Shown here piece after piece: positions 26,948-36,370 of a DNA stretch of 64,000 nt. The notes below the pieces were generated by a model, which worked only from the letters and a program-made list of their open reading frames with translations, searched no databases and was not told the DNA's origin. Both the position numbers and the translations under genes were made by a program. Position 1 is the first letter of the stretch; the number at the start of each line of letters is the position of its first letter. The stretch comes from RYN-230 sp963717125 (GTDB lineage Bacteria; Actinomycetota; Actinomycetes; Streptosporangiales; Streptosporangiaceae), in NCBI GenBank assembly GCA_963717125.1, contig CAVQVG010000006.1, positions 186,001-250,000 of the forward strand, read 5' to 3'.

Positions 26948-28249
26948 ATGCCCAAACCGGCGGCCGGGCGGCGGCTGCTGGGCGGCATCCTGGTGGACAT
27001 CGGCCCGCTGCGGCGGCACCGGGGCTTCCGCCGGATGTGGACCGGCCAGCTGGTGTCCCAGCTGGGCAGCCAGCTCGCCATCGTGGCCGTGTCCCTCCAG
27101 ACCTACCGGCTGACCGGTTCGACGGCCATGGTCGGGCTGGTCAGCCTGGGCCAGCTCCTCCCGCTGCTGGCCGGGTCGCTGCTCGGCGGGCCGCTGGTGG
27201 ACGCCTGGGACCGGCGGCGGGTCATGTTGTTCACCCAGCTCATGCTGGCGGCCGGCTCGGCCGGGCTGATGGCCAACGCGCTGGCCGGCCATCCGCTGCT
27301 GTGGCCGGTGTTCGCCTGCACCGCCGAGGCCGCCGCGTTCCAGGGCCTGGACTGGTCCGCCCGGCGCGCCTCGCTGCGGCGGCTGGTGCCGCCGGAGGAC
27401 CTGCCCGCGGCGCTGTCGGTGCAGTCGGCCGCGCTCCAGCTGACCACGGTGCTGGGCCCGGCGGCGGCGGGGCTGCTCATCGCGCACGCGGGCTTCGGCC
27501 TGGTGTACGGGCTGGACGTGGCCTCCTTCGCGGTGGCGTTCGTTTCCGTGCTGCTGCTGCCGCGGCTGCCGCCGGACCGCGGCGGCCAGCCAGCCAACCT
27601 CGCCTCGCTGATCGGCGGCGTCCGCTACGTGCGGGCCAGCCCGCCGCTGGCCGGGGTGTTCCTGATCGACCTGGGTGCGATGGTGTTCGGCCTGCCGCGG
27701 GCGCTGTTCCCGGCGCTGGCGGCCACCGTGTTCGGCGGGGGCGCCGCCACCGTCGGCTTCCTGAACGCGGCGCCCGGCGCGGGCGCGCTGCTCGGCTCGC
27801 TGCTCACCGGCCGGGTGAGCCGGGTGCACCGCGTGGGCCGGGCGGTGGTGATCTGCGTCGTGGTGTGGGGCCTGGCCATCACGGGCTTCGGCCTGGTCCG
27901 CTGGCTGCCCGCGGCGCTGGTGCTGCTGGCCGCCGCGGGCGCGGCCGACGTCATCTCGGCGGTGTTCCGCATGATGATCGTGACCCAGGTGACCCCGGAC
28001 CAGATGCAGGGCCGGGTGAACAGCCTCATCTACGCGGGCATCCAGGGCGGCCCGCGGCTCGGCGACGCGGAGGCGGGCGCGGCGGCGGCCATCGGCGGAC
28101 CGTCGTTCGCGGCCTGGTCGGGCGGGCTGCTCAGCGTGGCCACCGCGGTGGTGACCTGCTGGCTGCTACCCGGCATCCGGCGTTACGACTCGCGCGCTGT
28201 GGGCGCGCCGCTGGCCATCGGGGAGACTGCCGACGAGCAGGCGGGCTGA
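26948..28249 (+). CDS. MFS transporter (EntS-like exporter)
   Basis: 433 residues with about 12 helices, from ATG 26948 (GGGAGG upstream; longer frames from 26873 lack this). WTGQLVSQLGSQL at the first helix, DAWDRRRVM as the loop 2-3 motif, and VTPDQMQGRVNSL in the late loop resemble the enterobactin exporter EntS and related actinobacterial MFS proteins. Substrate unknown. Divergent from the redox operon at 26756; the 190-bp gap holds no gene. Confidence 0.87.
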   Translation: MPKPAAGRRLLGGILVDIGPLRRHRGFRRMWTGQLVSQLGSQLAIVAVSLQTYRLTGSTAMVGLVSLGQLLPLLAGSLLGGPLVDAWDRRRVMLFTQLMLAAGSAGLMANALAGHPLLWPVFACTAEAAAFQGLDWSARRASLRRLVPPEDLPAALSVQSAALQLTTVLGPAAAGLLIAHAGFGLVYGLDVASFAVAFVSVLLLPRLPPDRGGQPANLASLIGGVRYVRASPPLAGVFLIDLGAMVFGLPRALFPALAATVFGGGAATVGFLNAAPGAGALLGSLLTGRVSRVHRVGRAVVICVVVWGLAITGFGLVRWLPAALVLLAAAGAADVISAVFRMMIVTQVTPDQMQGRVNSLIYAGIQGGPRLGDAEAGAAAAIGGPSFAAWSGGLLSVATAVVTCWLLPGIRRYDSRAVGAPLAIGETADEQAG

Positions 28250-28254
28250 GCTGG

Positions 28255-28663
28255 TCAGGAGCCGCCGGACGTGGTCTGTGGCGGTGCCGTGCTGGGGGCG
28301 GGCCGGGGCGGGGGCGGCGCTGGCCGGGGCGCTCGGCGCGGCGGCCCCGCTGCCCTGGCTGGACTGATGATGGTGCCGGTGCCGCCGGGCATGGCCGGTG
28401 GCGGCCGCCCCGGATGCCGCGGCCCCGGACGCGGCGGCGCCGGCCGGTGCGGCCTGGCTGCTGGCCGGTGCCGCTGGGCGTGGTGCATTGGCCGTCTGCG
28501 CGCTCGCGGTGTGGTGGGTGGCACCGGGCAGGATGAATGCCACCGCGCCGGCCGTGACGACGCCAGCCGCGCCGACCGTGGCCGTCGCGGCACGCAGGTG
28601 GCCCTGGCTGCGGTCCCGCTTGGCCACGGCCGCGCGCAACTCTCGCGTGCGATAGTGCATCAT
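28255..28663 (-). pseudogene. Single-TM Ala/Pro-rich protein, probable frameshift
   Basis: From ATG 28663 or 28660 (GAGGAC upstream): a charged start, one helix near 27-45, then Ala/Pro/Ser with RRHRHHH. The open frame runs on to 28166, through the end of the convergent MFS gene, whereas a neighbouring frame ends in TTSGGS and a stop at 28255, six bases from the MFS stop. The sister protein at 29627 also ends in TSGGS. I infer a one-base indel in the GC runs at 28280-28400. Last gene of the apbE operon. Confidence 0.55.
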
Positions 28664-28676
28664 CAGGTCCTCTGGG

Positions 28677-29630
28677 CTACTCGGCGGGCCATCCGGCAAC
28701 GGTCTGCACGTTACCGGCTGCGTCCACCAGCCGGGCGGGCAAGCCCAGATTTGCCAGCCACTCGAGCGCCCGCTGGCCCCTGATGATGGCGGCGGTGCTG
28801 GCCGTGTTCGCGTCGGCGCAACTGGCCGCGGCCACCGACACGGTGCGCCAGTACACCGGGGCGGGCAGCCCGGTGCGCGGATCGAGAATGTGGTGCAGCG
28901 TCGCGCCGCCGCGCCGCCAGCGCCGGGCCGTGGTGCTGGACGTGGCCAGCCCGCCCGCCTGGATGGCCACCACGGCCGACGGCCCGGCCGGCGGGTCCTC
29001 CGGCCGGCCGGTGACGTCCTGCACCCGGATCCGCCAGCCGCCGTCCGGTGGCTGGCCGGCCACCGCGATGTCCCCGCCCAGCCCGACCAGCACGCCGCAG
29101 CCCAGCGCCGCGGCGAGCCGCGCCGCGGACCGGTCCGCGGCCCACGCCTTGGCCGTGGCGCCCAGGTCCAGGCTCATCCCGGGCGGCAGGGTGAGCAGCC
29201 GGTGCTGCTCGTCCAGGCCCACCTGGCGCCAGCCAGGCGCCGCCCGCACGGTCAGCGTGACCGGCGGGCCATCGGCCGGGACCTGGGCGAAGTCGCGGTC
29301 ATAGCCGATGACCGCGAGGGCGTCGCCGATGGTGGGGTCCACGTCCCCGTCGGTCAGCCGGGCGGCGCGCAGCGCCACCGCCACCGCCTCGGTCAGCAGC
29401 GTGCTCAGCGGCACTGGGCCAGGAGGGCGTTGCGTATGGTCAAGACGCATCAGCTCGGAGTCGGGGCGGAACCGGCTACAGGCCGCGTCTACGGCGGCGA
29501 GATCGTCCGCCAGCAAGCGGCGGCCCTCGCCGAGCTGGGCCGGGTCGGTGACGAGCAGCCAGACCTGGGTGCCCAGGGCGGTCCAGTCCGCTTGCGCCGG
29601 GGCATCCTGACCCGCGGCGGACTCCATCAT
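28677..29630 (-). CDS. apbE: FAD:protein FMN transferase (ApbE)
   Basis: 317 residues from the ATG pair at 29630/29627 with GGGAGG upstream; a longer in-frame extension to 30188 has no family similarity. ApbE transfers FMN from FAD to Ser/Thr in extracytoplasmic or membrane flavoproteins, using magnesium. Family motifs: SRFRPDSELMRL near 55, DPTIG near 105, DLGATAKAWAADR near 165, GLGGDIAVAG near 195, and HHILDPRTGLP near 250. There is no signal peptide or lipobox. Overlaps the stop of the preceding small membrane protein by ATGA. Confidence 0.9.
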   Translation of the reverse strand: MMESAAGQDAPAQADWTALGTQVWLLVTDPAQLGEGRRLLADDLAAVDAACSRFRPDSELMRLDHTQRPPGPVPLSTLLTEAVAVALRAARLTDGDVDPTIGDALAVIGYDRDFAQVPADGPPVTLTVRAAPGWRQVGLDEQHRLLTLPPGMSLDLGATAKAWAADRSAARLAAALGCGVLVGLGGDIAVAGQPPDGGWRIRVQDVTGRPEDPPAGPSAVVAIQAGGLATSSTTARRWRRGGATLHHILDPRTGLPAPVYWRTVSVAAASCADANTASTAAIIRGQRALEWLANLGLPARLVDAAGNVQTVAGWPAE

Positions 29631-29971
29631 GATCCTCCCGAGGTGGCGCCGGCCGACCCGGAGCTGGACGACGGCGCGGACGACGAGCCGGACGAGCCGG
29701 AACTCGACGATGAGCCGGAACCCGAGCTGGCGGAACCGGTGCCCGAGGTTGACCCACCGGAGCCAGCCGACGTCGCGGAGTGCCCGCCACTGCTCTTGGC
29801 CGCCGACCCGGCGGCGCTGGTGCTCCCGTGCGCGGCGGCGGGCAGCTCGATCGCCACCACGCCGGCCACCGCCACACCCACGATACCGGCGCCGATGGTG
29901 GCCGTGCGGAGCCGCCGGCGAGCGCGGTCGCGGGCCACCACGGCCGACACGGTCCGCTCGTCGCTGTTCAT
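29627..29971 (-). CDS. Single-TM Ser/Gly-rich protein, possible flavinylation target
   Basis: About 114 residues from ATG 29971 (GAGGAG upstream). Short charged cytosolic start, one helix (about 25-47: IGAGIVGVAVAGVVAIELP), then an extracellular tail of almost only Ser, Gly, Ala and Thr ending AGATSGGS. The tail contains a GAT core resembling the SGAT-type motif flavinylated by ApbE, and the next gene is apbE with an ATGA overlap. That link is an inference, because the tail is low complexity and no folded FMN-binding domain is visible. Confidence 0.65.
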   Translation of the reverse strand: MNSDERTVSAVVARDRARRRLRTATIGAGIVGVAVAGVVAIELPAAAHGSTSAAGSAAKSSGGHSATSAGSGGSTSGTGSASSGSGSSSSSGSSGSSSAPSSSSGSAGATSGGS

Positions 29972-30153
29972 CACGGGACTCCTCTCCGCGGATTCTGACT
30001 CGTTCAGTCTCGGTCCCGGTGATCTGGCCGCGCTTGGCAGTCCTTCTGCGCTGGCTCTGAGTTCCCGGGGCTTTCGTCCTGGCTAGAGGGGGCGGACAGC
30101 ACTGCCGACCCGCCCGCCCAGGCCGCACTCTGGCCGGAGGCAGGAGGGACGAC

Positions 30154-31169
30154 ATGCCTGACATCACCCTCGGCGCGGCTGACGGCACGGCACTCAGCCG
30201 CGATCAGGTCCGCTTTCTGATCGAGACTGCGGCCCGGGCCCCGTCCGTGCACAACACCCAGCCGTGGCGCTTCCACGTCGGCCCGGCCGGCCTGGAACTG
30301 CACGCGGACCGGTCTCGGCAGCTCCCGGCCGTTGACCCGTTCGGCCGGGAATTGCTGATCAGCTGTGGTGCCGCGCTGTATGGTCTGCGGCTCGCCGTCC
30401 GGCTGCTTGGCTACCTGCCCATGGTGGACGTGCTGCCCGAGGCCAGCCAGCCGGACCTGCTCGCCCGCGTCCGGGTCGGCTACCAGGCCCCGCTGAGCCA
30501 GGCCGACTGGACGATGCTCGCGGCGGTACCGCACCGGCACACGCACCGTGGCCCGTTCAGCCCGGAGCCGATCCCGGATGGCCTGCTGCCGGCACTGCAG
30601 CGCGACGCGGTCGCCGAGGGCGCGACCCTGGTGGTGCTCGACGCGGCCGCGCGGGCCCGGATGCGGCAGCTGGCCAGGGTGGCCGCTCGGTGGCAGCACC
30701 GGGACCCGGTGATCCGCGCGGAAGTCAGGCGGTGGACCCGGCCGCCAGGGCGCACCGAACGTGACGGCGTGCCAGCCTACGCTTACCCGCCGGTGCCGGC
30801 CGGCTGGACGGCCCGGCCGATCCGGTGGCCGGCAAGCTGGCCGAGCGGGACTTCGACCTCGGCCGTCACACCGGACGGCTGGACCGGGACGGTCCGCCGC
30901 CCACCGCCAGCGCGGTCCTGGTCACGGGGGCGGACACCCATGCTGACTGGCTGCGGGCGGGCCAGGCGCTGAACCGGATGCTGATCCACGCCGCGGGCCG
31001 GTGGGTGTTCGCCGCGCTGAACAGCCAGCCGACGGAGTCCGCGTCGGTCCGTGACCTGGTCCGGGTCCGGCTGCGGCTGCCCGGCTCGCCGCAGATGCTG
31101 CTGGAGTTCGGCCGTGCGCGCACCGCGTCGGCCACCGCCCGCCGCCCGGTCGACGACGCGCTCAGCTAG
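30154..31169 (+). pseudogene. Acg-type nitroreductase-family protein, frameshifted
   Basis: Frame 1 from ATG 30154 gives SVHNTQPWRF, DPFGRELLISCGAAL and HRHTHRGPF, characteristic of Acg/Rv3131-like nitroreductase-fold proteins of dormancy regulons. Frame 3 then continues from about 30800 (AERDFDLGR, VLVTGADTHADWLRAGQALNR, QMLLEFGR) to TAG 31169. A single missing base in CCGGCCGGCTGG near 30797-30803 restores a protein of about 338 residues, the usual family length. GGAGG precedes the start. Read as is, it is truncated before the C-terminal FMN-binding part. Confidence 0.8.
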
Positions 31170-31189
31170 CCGGGCGGCCTGGCTAGCTG
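31163..31189. terminator. Bidirectional terminator between convergent genes
   Basis: CAGCTAGCC and GGCTAGCTG arms with a nine-base loop. The TAG stops of both convergent genes lie inside the arms. Confidence 0.7.
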
Positions 31190-31806
31190 GTGCCGAGGAC
31201 GCGGGCCAGCTTGGAAGCGGACCGGGACGGCTCGGCGCCGGCCGCGCGCAGCTGGCGGGCGGCGGCGCTGAGCACATCGCGGGAGCCAGCGACCAGTTCC
31301 ACCTCGAGCTCGCGCCAGCTGTCGGTCACCCTCCATTGCGCCGGGTCGGCGGGATCGGGCCGGGACCCGGTCACCGCGTCGTCGGCGATCTCAGCCAGCG
31401 CCTGGCCGGACTGATCGACCAGCCGGCGCACGGTGCGGCGGGTCTCCAGCCGCGCGACCGGCCGCAGGGGTTCGCCGCCGGTCCACCGGGCGACCTCGGC
31501 GGCGACCGGGGCCGGCACCTCGTACTCCGCCAGGTCCAGCGGGAAGTGCAGCTCGCGCCGGGTGTCCGTGCTGACCGGGAGCTTGATGTGCCAGCCCGGG
31601 TCGGTGCCGCCGCTGCGGCGGCGCAGCGTGATGTGAGCCGTGGCCAGCCGGAGCCCGGCGGTGTCGAAGTAGGTGGCGGACAGGTGCAGCACGTCCGGCG
31701 GGGTCATGCCGGCCACCCCTGGCCCGGTCAGGCTGGGCACCTCGAAACCGGCGGGCACGTCGAACTTCTGCTCGATCTCGATGAGTTCCTGCTCGCCGTC
31801 AGCCAT
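31183..31806 (-). CDS. CYTH-domain protein (triphosphate tunnel fold)
   Basis: 207 residues, essentially one CYTH domain. The signature ExExK appears as EIEQK at residues 11-15, followed by YFDTAGLRL, ITLRRR, WHIKLP, ETRRT and a late WRELEVEL. The eight-stranded tunnel binds triphosphate-containing substrates with divalent metal (triphosphatase or class IV adenylate cyclase activity). The CHAD domain often fused in bacteria is absent. No operon partner. Confidence 0.88.
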   Translation of the reverse strand: MADGEQELIEIEQKFDVPAGFEVPSLTGPGVAGMTPPDVLHLSATYFDTAGLRLATAHITLRRRSGGTDPGWHIKLPVSTDTRRELHFPLDLAEYEVPAPVAAEVARWTGGEPLRPVARLETRRTVRRLVDQSGQALAEIADDAVTGSRPDPADPAQWRVTDSWRELEVELVAGSRDVLSAAARQLRAAGAEPSRSASKLARVLGTS

Positions 31807-32108
31807 GTTCTGAGGCTACGAGGCCGGGGCCGGCCAGGCGCAGTCGCGGGCCGATTTCTCCCGTCTGACGGCAAACGCGTAGCCGCCGATCCGGCTGGGT
31901 CGGCTGTTTCTGCGGTAGACGCCTGGTGACAGTGCCAGACTGCGAAGTAACGCTCCGTGTTTGCGTCGTGGTGGCCGGGGACACGGCCCACGAATGGGCA
32001 GCTGGGGCAGGGTCGGCGCGGCGGGGTGGCGGCCGCAGGGGCAGGGGTCATGATGGGGCCAGGTCAGCTCGGGGCCGGTCGTCGTGATCACGGGGACGGG
32101 GGAACTCC
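31807..32108. other. Intergenic region, nothing recognised
   Basis: About 300 bp between divergent genes. I see no coding frame of family character, no RNA and no clear promoter pair. Confidence 0.5.
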
Positions 32109-32933
32109 ATGGGTCTCATCACGGATATCGACGGCGCCGTGGAAGGGTACGAGGCGGTCAGCCTCCCGCTGCTGCCCGAGGACCCGGCCGGCGCCCCCGG
32201 CCTGGACGGGGCAGTGCTCCGCCGCCGCAGCGCCCGGCCGACCAAGCGGGCCGTGATCTACCTGCACTGCCTGGACGATCCGTTCGTGCCCGCCGACCTG
32301 GCCAGCTGGTACACCGAACGGGGGTTTCACTTTTACGTGGCCGACCTGCGCAGGCTGGCGGATACCGGCCGGGTGGAGACCGGCCATTCCGTCGAGGACA
32401 GCGCGGCGGAACTCAGTGCCTACTTCGCCTGCCTGGACACGGCCGCGCAGCACGTCCGGGACGCCGACGGGATGGAGACCGTGGTGCTGGGCGCGCACGC
32501 CACCGGGGCGCTGGTGGCCGCGCTGTGGTGCCACGCCCGGCGCGGACGCCGGCCCGCGGACGCGCTGATCCTGGCCCGCCCGTCGCTGCGCGCCGTGTCG
32601 TGGCGGGCCCGGCTGGCTGGCCGGGGGCGCCGGGCGGCGCCGCTGCTCACCGTGATCCGCCGCCGGGTCCGCCGCGGCCTGGACATCAGCTGCCCGGTGC
32701 TGGTGTTGTGCCCGGCGACCGACTGGGACGCGACCGGCGCGACGAGCGGGCTGCTCGCGCTCCCGGCGCTGGCCGGCGGCCAGGCCACTATGCGGCTCGG
32801 CCCGCATGTGACCTGGCGCAAGGTGGAAGAAGAGGATGACCCCGGCGGCTCGGGGCTCGGGCAGCTGCTCGACGAGCAGGGCCGCTGGCTGGGCGCCTAC
32901 CTGTCCGGCCAGATCCGCGACCAGCTGCTCTAG
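32109..32933 (+). CDS. Alpha/beta-hydrolase-like protein lacking the Ser nucleophile
   Basis: 274 residues resembling serine aminopeptidase/monoacylglycerol-lipase-like hydrolases: IYLHCLDDPFVP, RGFHFYVADLR near 70, and a strand-turn-helix VLGAHATGALVAALW near 125. In active members the turn reads GHSxGG; here the nucleophile position appears to be Ala (HAT). Late VLCPATDWD could hold the acid and GPHVTWRK a His. This looks like a catalytically dead or divergent relative, possibly a binding protein. Start ATG 32109 has a GGGGGAA tract upstream. Confidence 0.7.
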   Translation: MGLITDIDGAVEGYEAVSLPLLPEDPAGAPGLDGAVLRRRSARPTKRAVIYLHCLDDPFVPADLASWYTERGFHFYVADLRRLADTGRVETGHSVEDSAAELSAYFACLDTAAQHVRDADGMETVVLGAHATGALVAALWCHARRGRRPADALILARPSLRAVSWRARLAGRGRRAAPLLTVIRRRVRRGLDISCPVLVLCPATDWDATGATSGLLALPALAGGQATMRLGPHVTWRKVEEEDDPGGSGLGQLLDEQGRWLGAYLSGQIRDQLL

Positions 32934-32937
32934 AGGT

Positions 32938-32967
32938 CCGGGGGGACGACCCCCCTGGACCCCCCGC
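32938..32967. repeat. GC-rich palindromic repeat, copy C
   Basis: CCGGGGGGACGACCCCCC core shared exactly with copy D at 60414, then GGACCCCCCG. Six bases after a stop codon, so it may also act as a terminator here. Confidence 0.65.
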
Positions 32968-33046
32968 TCGCCGCTGCGCGCCGAACGTCGGCTCGGCGAG
33001 CACCCGCCTGCGGCGGGCCCCGCCTCGCCGGCGAGACGGAATCGGC

Positions 33047-34884
33047 TCAGTTCACCTGGACTGTGATGCTCGGGTAGCCGGAGGCGCCGTTGGGCTCGGG
33101 GGGTTCCACCAGTGACGTCTGGGTGTAGCCGGTCGCGTCGGTGGCACGGGCCTCGATCGTGTGCGTGCCCGGCGTGGCGTCCCATTCCCAGACCCACTGC
33201 CGCCAGGTGTCGATGCCGGGCACGGCAGCCAGCGTGGCCTGCTGCCACGGGCCCCGGTCCACCCGGACATGCACCGCGTCGATGCCCTTGTGCTGGGCCC
33301 AGGCCACGCCCGCCACCGGGGTCCGGCCGGCCGACACCGCGCTGTTCGGCACGTCGATCCGGGACTGGGTCTTGATCGGCGCGCGCTGCGACCAGCCGCG
33401 CACCGACCAGTACGCGGACTCGGCGGCGTACGTGGTCACATTGATGTCGGTGACCCACTTGGTGGCGGACACGTAGCCGTACAGGCCGGGCACCACCATC
33501 CGGGCCGGGAAGCCGTGCGCGACCGGCAGCGCGGTGCCGTTCATGGCCACCGCCAGCAGGGCGTTCCGCCCGTCCATGACGGTGGCGATGGGGGTGCCGG
33601 ACGTGAAGCCGTTGACGGACGTGCAGAGCAATTGGTCCGCGCCGGACTTGATCCGGGCCATCCGGAGCAGGCTGGCCAGGCTGGTCCCGAGCCACTTGGC
33701 GTTGCCGACGTACGGCCCGCCGACCGGATTGGACACGCAGGTGAGCGTGACGTAGTCCTCGATCAGCGGGCGGTGGAGCAGCTCGTCGAAGCTGAGCGTG
33801 ATCTCCCGGTCCACCATGCCGTGGATGCGCAGCTGCCAGGTCTGCGGGGCCACCTGCGGCAGGATCAGCGCGGTGTCCACCCGGTAGAACGCGTTGTTCG
33901 GGATGATGAAGGGGGACAACCCCTTGACGTTGGGATGGGTGCCGGGCGGCAGCGGCGGTGCCGGGTGCGCGGGCCGCGGGAAGTGAATGCTGGCTTGGGC
34001 GGCGGACACGTTGGACCGCTCGGACAGCGACCGCCCGGCCAGCGCGGTGATGCCGCCCGCGGCCAGCGCGACCGTGCTGACGGTGAGGAAGCTGCGCCGG
34101 CCGGGCTGCCAGCCGTCCGGTGGCCGGTTGGCAGCCCCGGGCGGCCCGCTGCGGGCCTGGCTGACCTGGCGCGGCTCAGCCGAATCAGCCCCGCCCGCAT
34201 CAGGCCCGCCCGCACCGGCCGGCACCCAGTCCAGCGGCCCGCGCTCTGGTTCCGCTGCGGGCCGCCCGGCGGGGGCATCCGGCGCGCCGCGGCATCCGGC
34301 GCGCCGGCGGCATCCGGCGCGCCGTCGGTGCGCGGCTCGCCCGCCTCCGCCAGCCCAGCCGCCTCGGCTGGCCCGGGTTGGTCCGTCGGCTCAGCCGCCT
34401 CAACGTGGTCCGCTGGCCGTCCGGCGGCCCGGGTGGGCGGGCGGTACGCCGCGCGGACCAGGCGGGACAGCGCGAACGCGCCGGCCAGCGCGCCGATCAG
34501 CGTGGGCAGCACATCCACTGGTTCGGCGTTCGGCCTGGTCAGCGCGCCGGCCAGGCCGATCACGGCGAAGATGCCGAGCCCGAGGTAGCCGTAGCTGAGC
34601 CGCCGCATGGCCGCCACGCCGATGCCCGCGGCGAGCACCGCGAGCACGACCAGCATGCCGATGACCAGGGCCTTCTTGTCGTTCGAGCCGAACGTCGCGA
34701 TGGCGAAGTTCTTGATGGGGGGCGGAGTATTGTCGATGGCCAGGCCGCCGACCGCCGCCACCGGCGAGCCCTGTGGGCGACCTATCCCAGCGATGAGCTG
34801 GGCAACCCCGAGCGCGACCCAGGCGGTGAGCAGGCCGACCCACACGCCACGGCCGATCCCAGGAGAATGAAAACGAGCTTTCAC
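33047..34884 (-). pseudogene. Membrane-anchored molybdopterin oxidoreductase, frameshifted
   Basis: Start about GTG 34884. The N-terminal part (frame A) has about five helices (VWVGLLTAWVALGVAQLIAG onwards), then an Ala/Pro/Asp linker. The C-terminal part (frame B) has RRSFLTVS (Tat-like), the sulfite-oxidase-type molybdopterin domain (TLTCVSNPVGGPYVGNAKW with the candidate Mo-ligating Cys, HGFPARMVVPGLYGY) and a Mo-co dimerisation domain (WVWEWDATPG). In the linker GCGCGCCGCGGC lacks one base relative to the adjacent GCGCGCCGGCGGC unit (about 34288-34292); restoring it gives a continuous protein. Divergent from sigK. Confidence 0.8.
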
Positions 34885-34978
34885 AGAAGCTATTCGTAGC
34901 CTACGGAGATCCGGATTGCCGCAGATCACCGTGGTTAGCAAGCCAAGCGTAATGCGGCGACGAATAAGGGATATGGCG

Positions 34979-35569
34979 ATGACCGACGGCCAGCCGCAGG
35001 CTTCCCCGGACAGGTTCGGCGCGGGCCGGCCGGGCCCGCCGCTGGCGGTGCTGCTCGGCCAGGTGGCGCGCGGCGACAGCGCGGCCTTCGGCGCGGTCTA
35101 CGACCAGGTGGCCGGGCAGGTGTTCGGCCTGGCCACCGCCGTGCTGCGGGATCCGGCGCAGGCCGAGGAGGTGTGCCAGGAAGTCCTGCTGGACGTGTGG
35201 CGCAACGCGGCCCGGTTCGACGCCAGCCGGGGCACGGCCATGGCCTGGCTGATGACGCTGGCGCACCGGCGCGCGGTGGACCGGGTCCGCACCCAGCAGG
35301 CGGCCACCGCGCGGGAACAGCGGGCGGCCCGGGCCGAGATCTCCTACGACAGCGTGGCCGAGACGGTCGAGGCCCGGCTCGACGCGGAGCGGGTCCGCCG
35401 CTGCCTGGGCTCGCTCACCGACCTGCAGCGCGAGTCGATCACTCTTGCCTACTACCGCGGCCGCACCTACCGTGAGGTGGCCGCCCTGCTCAACGTGCCG
35501 GTCGGCACGGTGAAGACCCGGATGCGGGATGGGCTGATCCGGCTCCGCGACTGCCTGGGGGTGGACTAG
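34979..35569 (+). CDS. sigK: ECF sigma factor, SigK type
   Basis: 196 residues from ATG 34979, chosen for AAGGG eight bases upstream; earlier starts to 34916 exist. Sigma region 2 (AFGAVYDQVAGQVFGLA, AEEVCQEVLLDVWR, RGTAMAWLMTLAHRRAVD) and region 4 (LGSLTDLQRESITLAYY, TYREVAALLNVPVGTVKTR) match the SigK/ECF19 group. Followed after two bases by rskA, its membrane anti-sigma factor. In that group regulated proteolysis of RskA releases SigK. The divergent molybdopterin oxidoreductase may be a target. Confidence 0.9.
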   Translation: MTDGQPQASPDRFGAGRPGPPLAVLLGQVARGDSAAFGAVYDQVAGQVFGLATAVLRDPAQAEEVCQEVLLDVWRNAARFDASRGTAMAWLMTLAHRRAVDRVRTQQAATAREQRAARAEISYDSVAETVEARLDAERVRRCLGSLTDLQRESITLAYYRGRTYREVAALLNVPVGTVKTRMRDGLIRLRDCLGVD

Positions 35570-35571
35570 CC

Positions 35572-36309
35572 GTGGGCACATTCAGGTTCCACCGGGCCGA
35601 TCCGCACACGCTGGCCGGCGCCTACGCGCTGGACGCCCTGGGCGGGGCCGACCGGACCCGCTTCGAGCGCCATCTCAGCGCCTGCCCGGCGTGCAGCCAG
35701 GAGACCGCGGGGCTGCGGGAGACCGCGGTCCGGCTGGCCGCCAGCACCGCCGCCCGCGCGCCCGACGGGCTGCGCGACCGGGTGCTGGCCGCCGCGGCCC
35801 GCACCCGGCAGCACCCGCCGGCCGTGGCCCAGCTCAAATCGGCCTGGCCTGGCCGCCGCTGGGGGATGGCGATCGCGTGCGGGGTGCTGGCCGTGGCTCT
35901 GGCCTTCGGCGGCATCGCGTTCAGCGCCCAGCAGCAGCTCAGCCAGGACCAGGCGCGGGCCCGGGCGATCGCCGCCGTGCTGAACGCCCCCGACGCGACG
36001 ATGATGACCGCCGACGCCAGCCCGCGGGGCAAAGCCACCGTGGTCATGTCGCACCAGGCCCGAGCTCTCGTTTTCACCGCCGCCCGGCTGCCCGTACTTC
36101 CTTCTTCAGAACGCTATGAGCTGTGGCTGGTCGGCTCCGCCGGAGCCCGGTCGGCGGGCATGCTGCCGGTGCCGCGCGCCGGGATGACCGCCCCGGTCAT
36201 CGTGTCGGGCCTGCGGACCGGGGACAAGGTGGCGCTGACCGTCGAGCCCGCCGCCGGTGCCCGGAAGCCCACCTCGCCGGTGATCTTCATGCTGCCGCTG
36301 CCGTCCTGA
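35572..36309 (+). CDS. rskA: Anti-sigma-K factor RskA
   Basis: 245 residues from GTG 35572. The N-terminal zinc-associated anti-sigma domain has HTLAGAYALDALGG and HLSACPACSQE. One helix lies near 100-120 (GMAIACGVLAVALAFGGIAF). The extracellular RskA domain (about 130-245) contains GKATVVMS, ERYELWLVG and GDKVALTVEP. It holds SigK at the membrane. Adjacent and co-translated with sigK, as in mycobacteria. Confidence 0.9.
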   Translation: MGTFRFHRADPHTLAGAYALDALGGADRTRFERHLSACPACSQETAGLRETAVRLAASTAARAPDGLRDRVLAAAARTRQHPPAVAQLKSAWPGRRWGMAIACGVLAVALAFGGIAFSAQQQLSQDQARARAIAAVLNAPDATMMTADASPRGKATVVMSHQARALVFTAARLPVLPSSERYELWLVGSAGARSAGMLPVPRAGMTAPVIVSGLRTGDKVALTVEPAAGARKPTSPVIFMLPLPS

Positions 36310-36356
36310 GCCCCGGCTGGCCCGGCTTGCTGTTTCCGCTCCCCGCACGGGCAGGC

Positions 36357-36362
36357 TAACGT
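36357..36362 (+). promoter_or_regulatory. Possible leaderless -10 box
   Basis: TAACGT ends eight bases before the GTG at 36371. Confidence 0.3.
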
Positions 36363-36370
36363 GGGGACCC

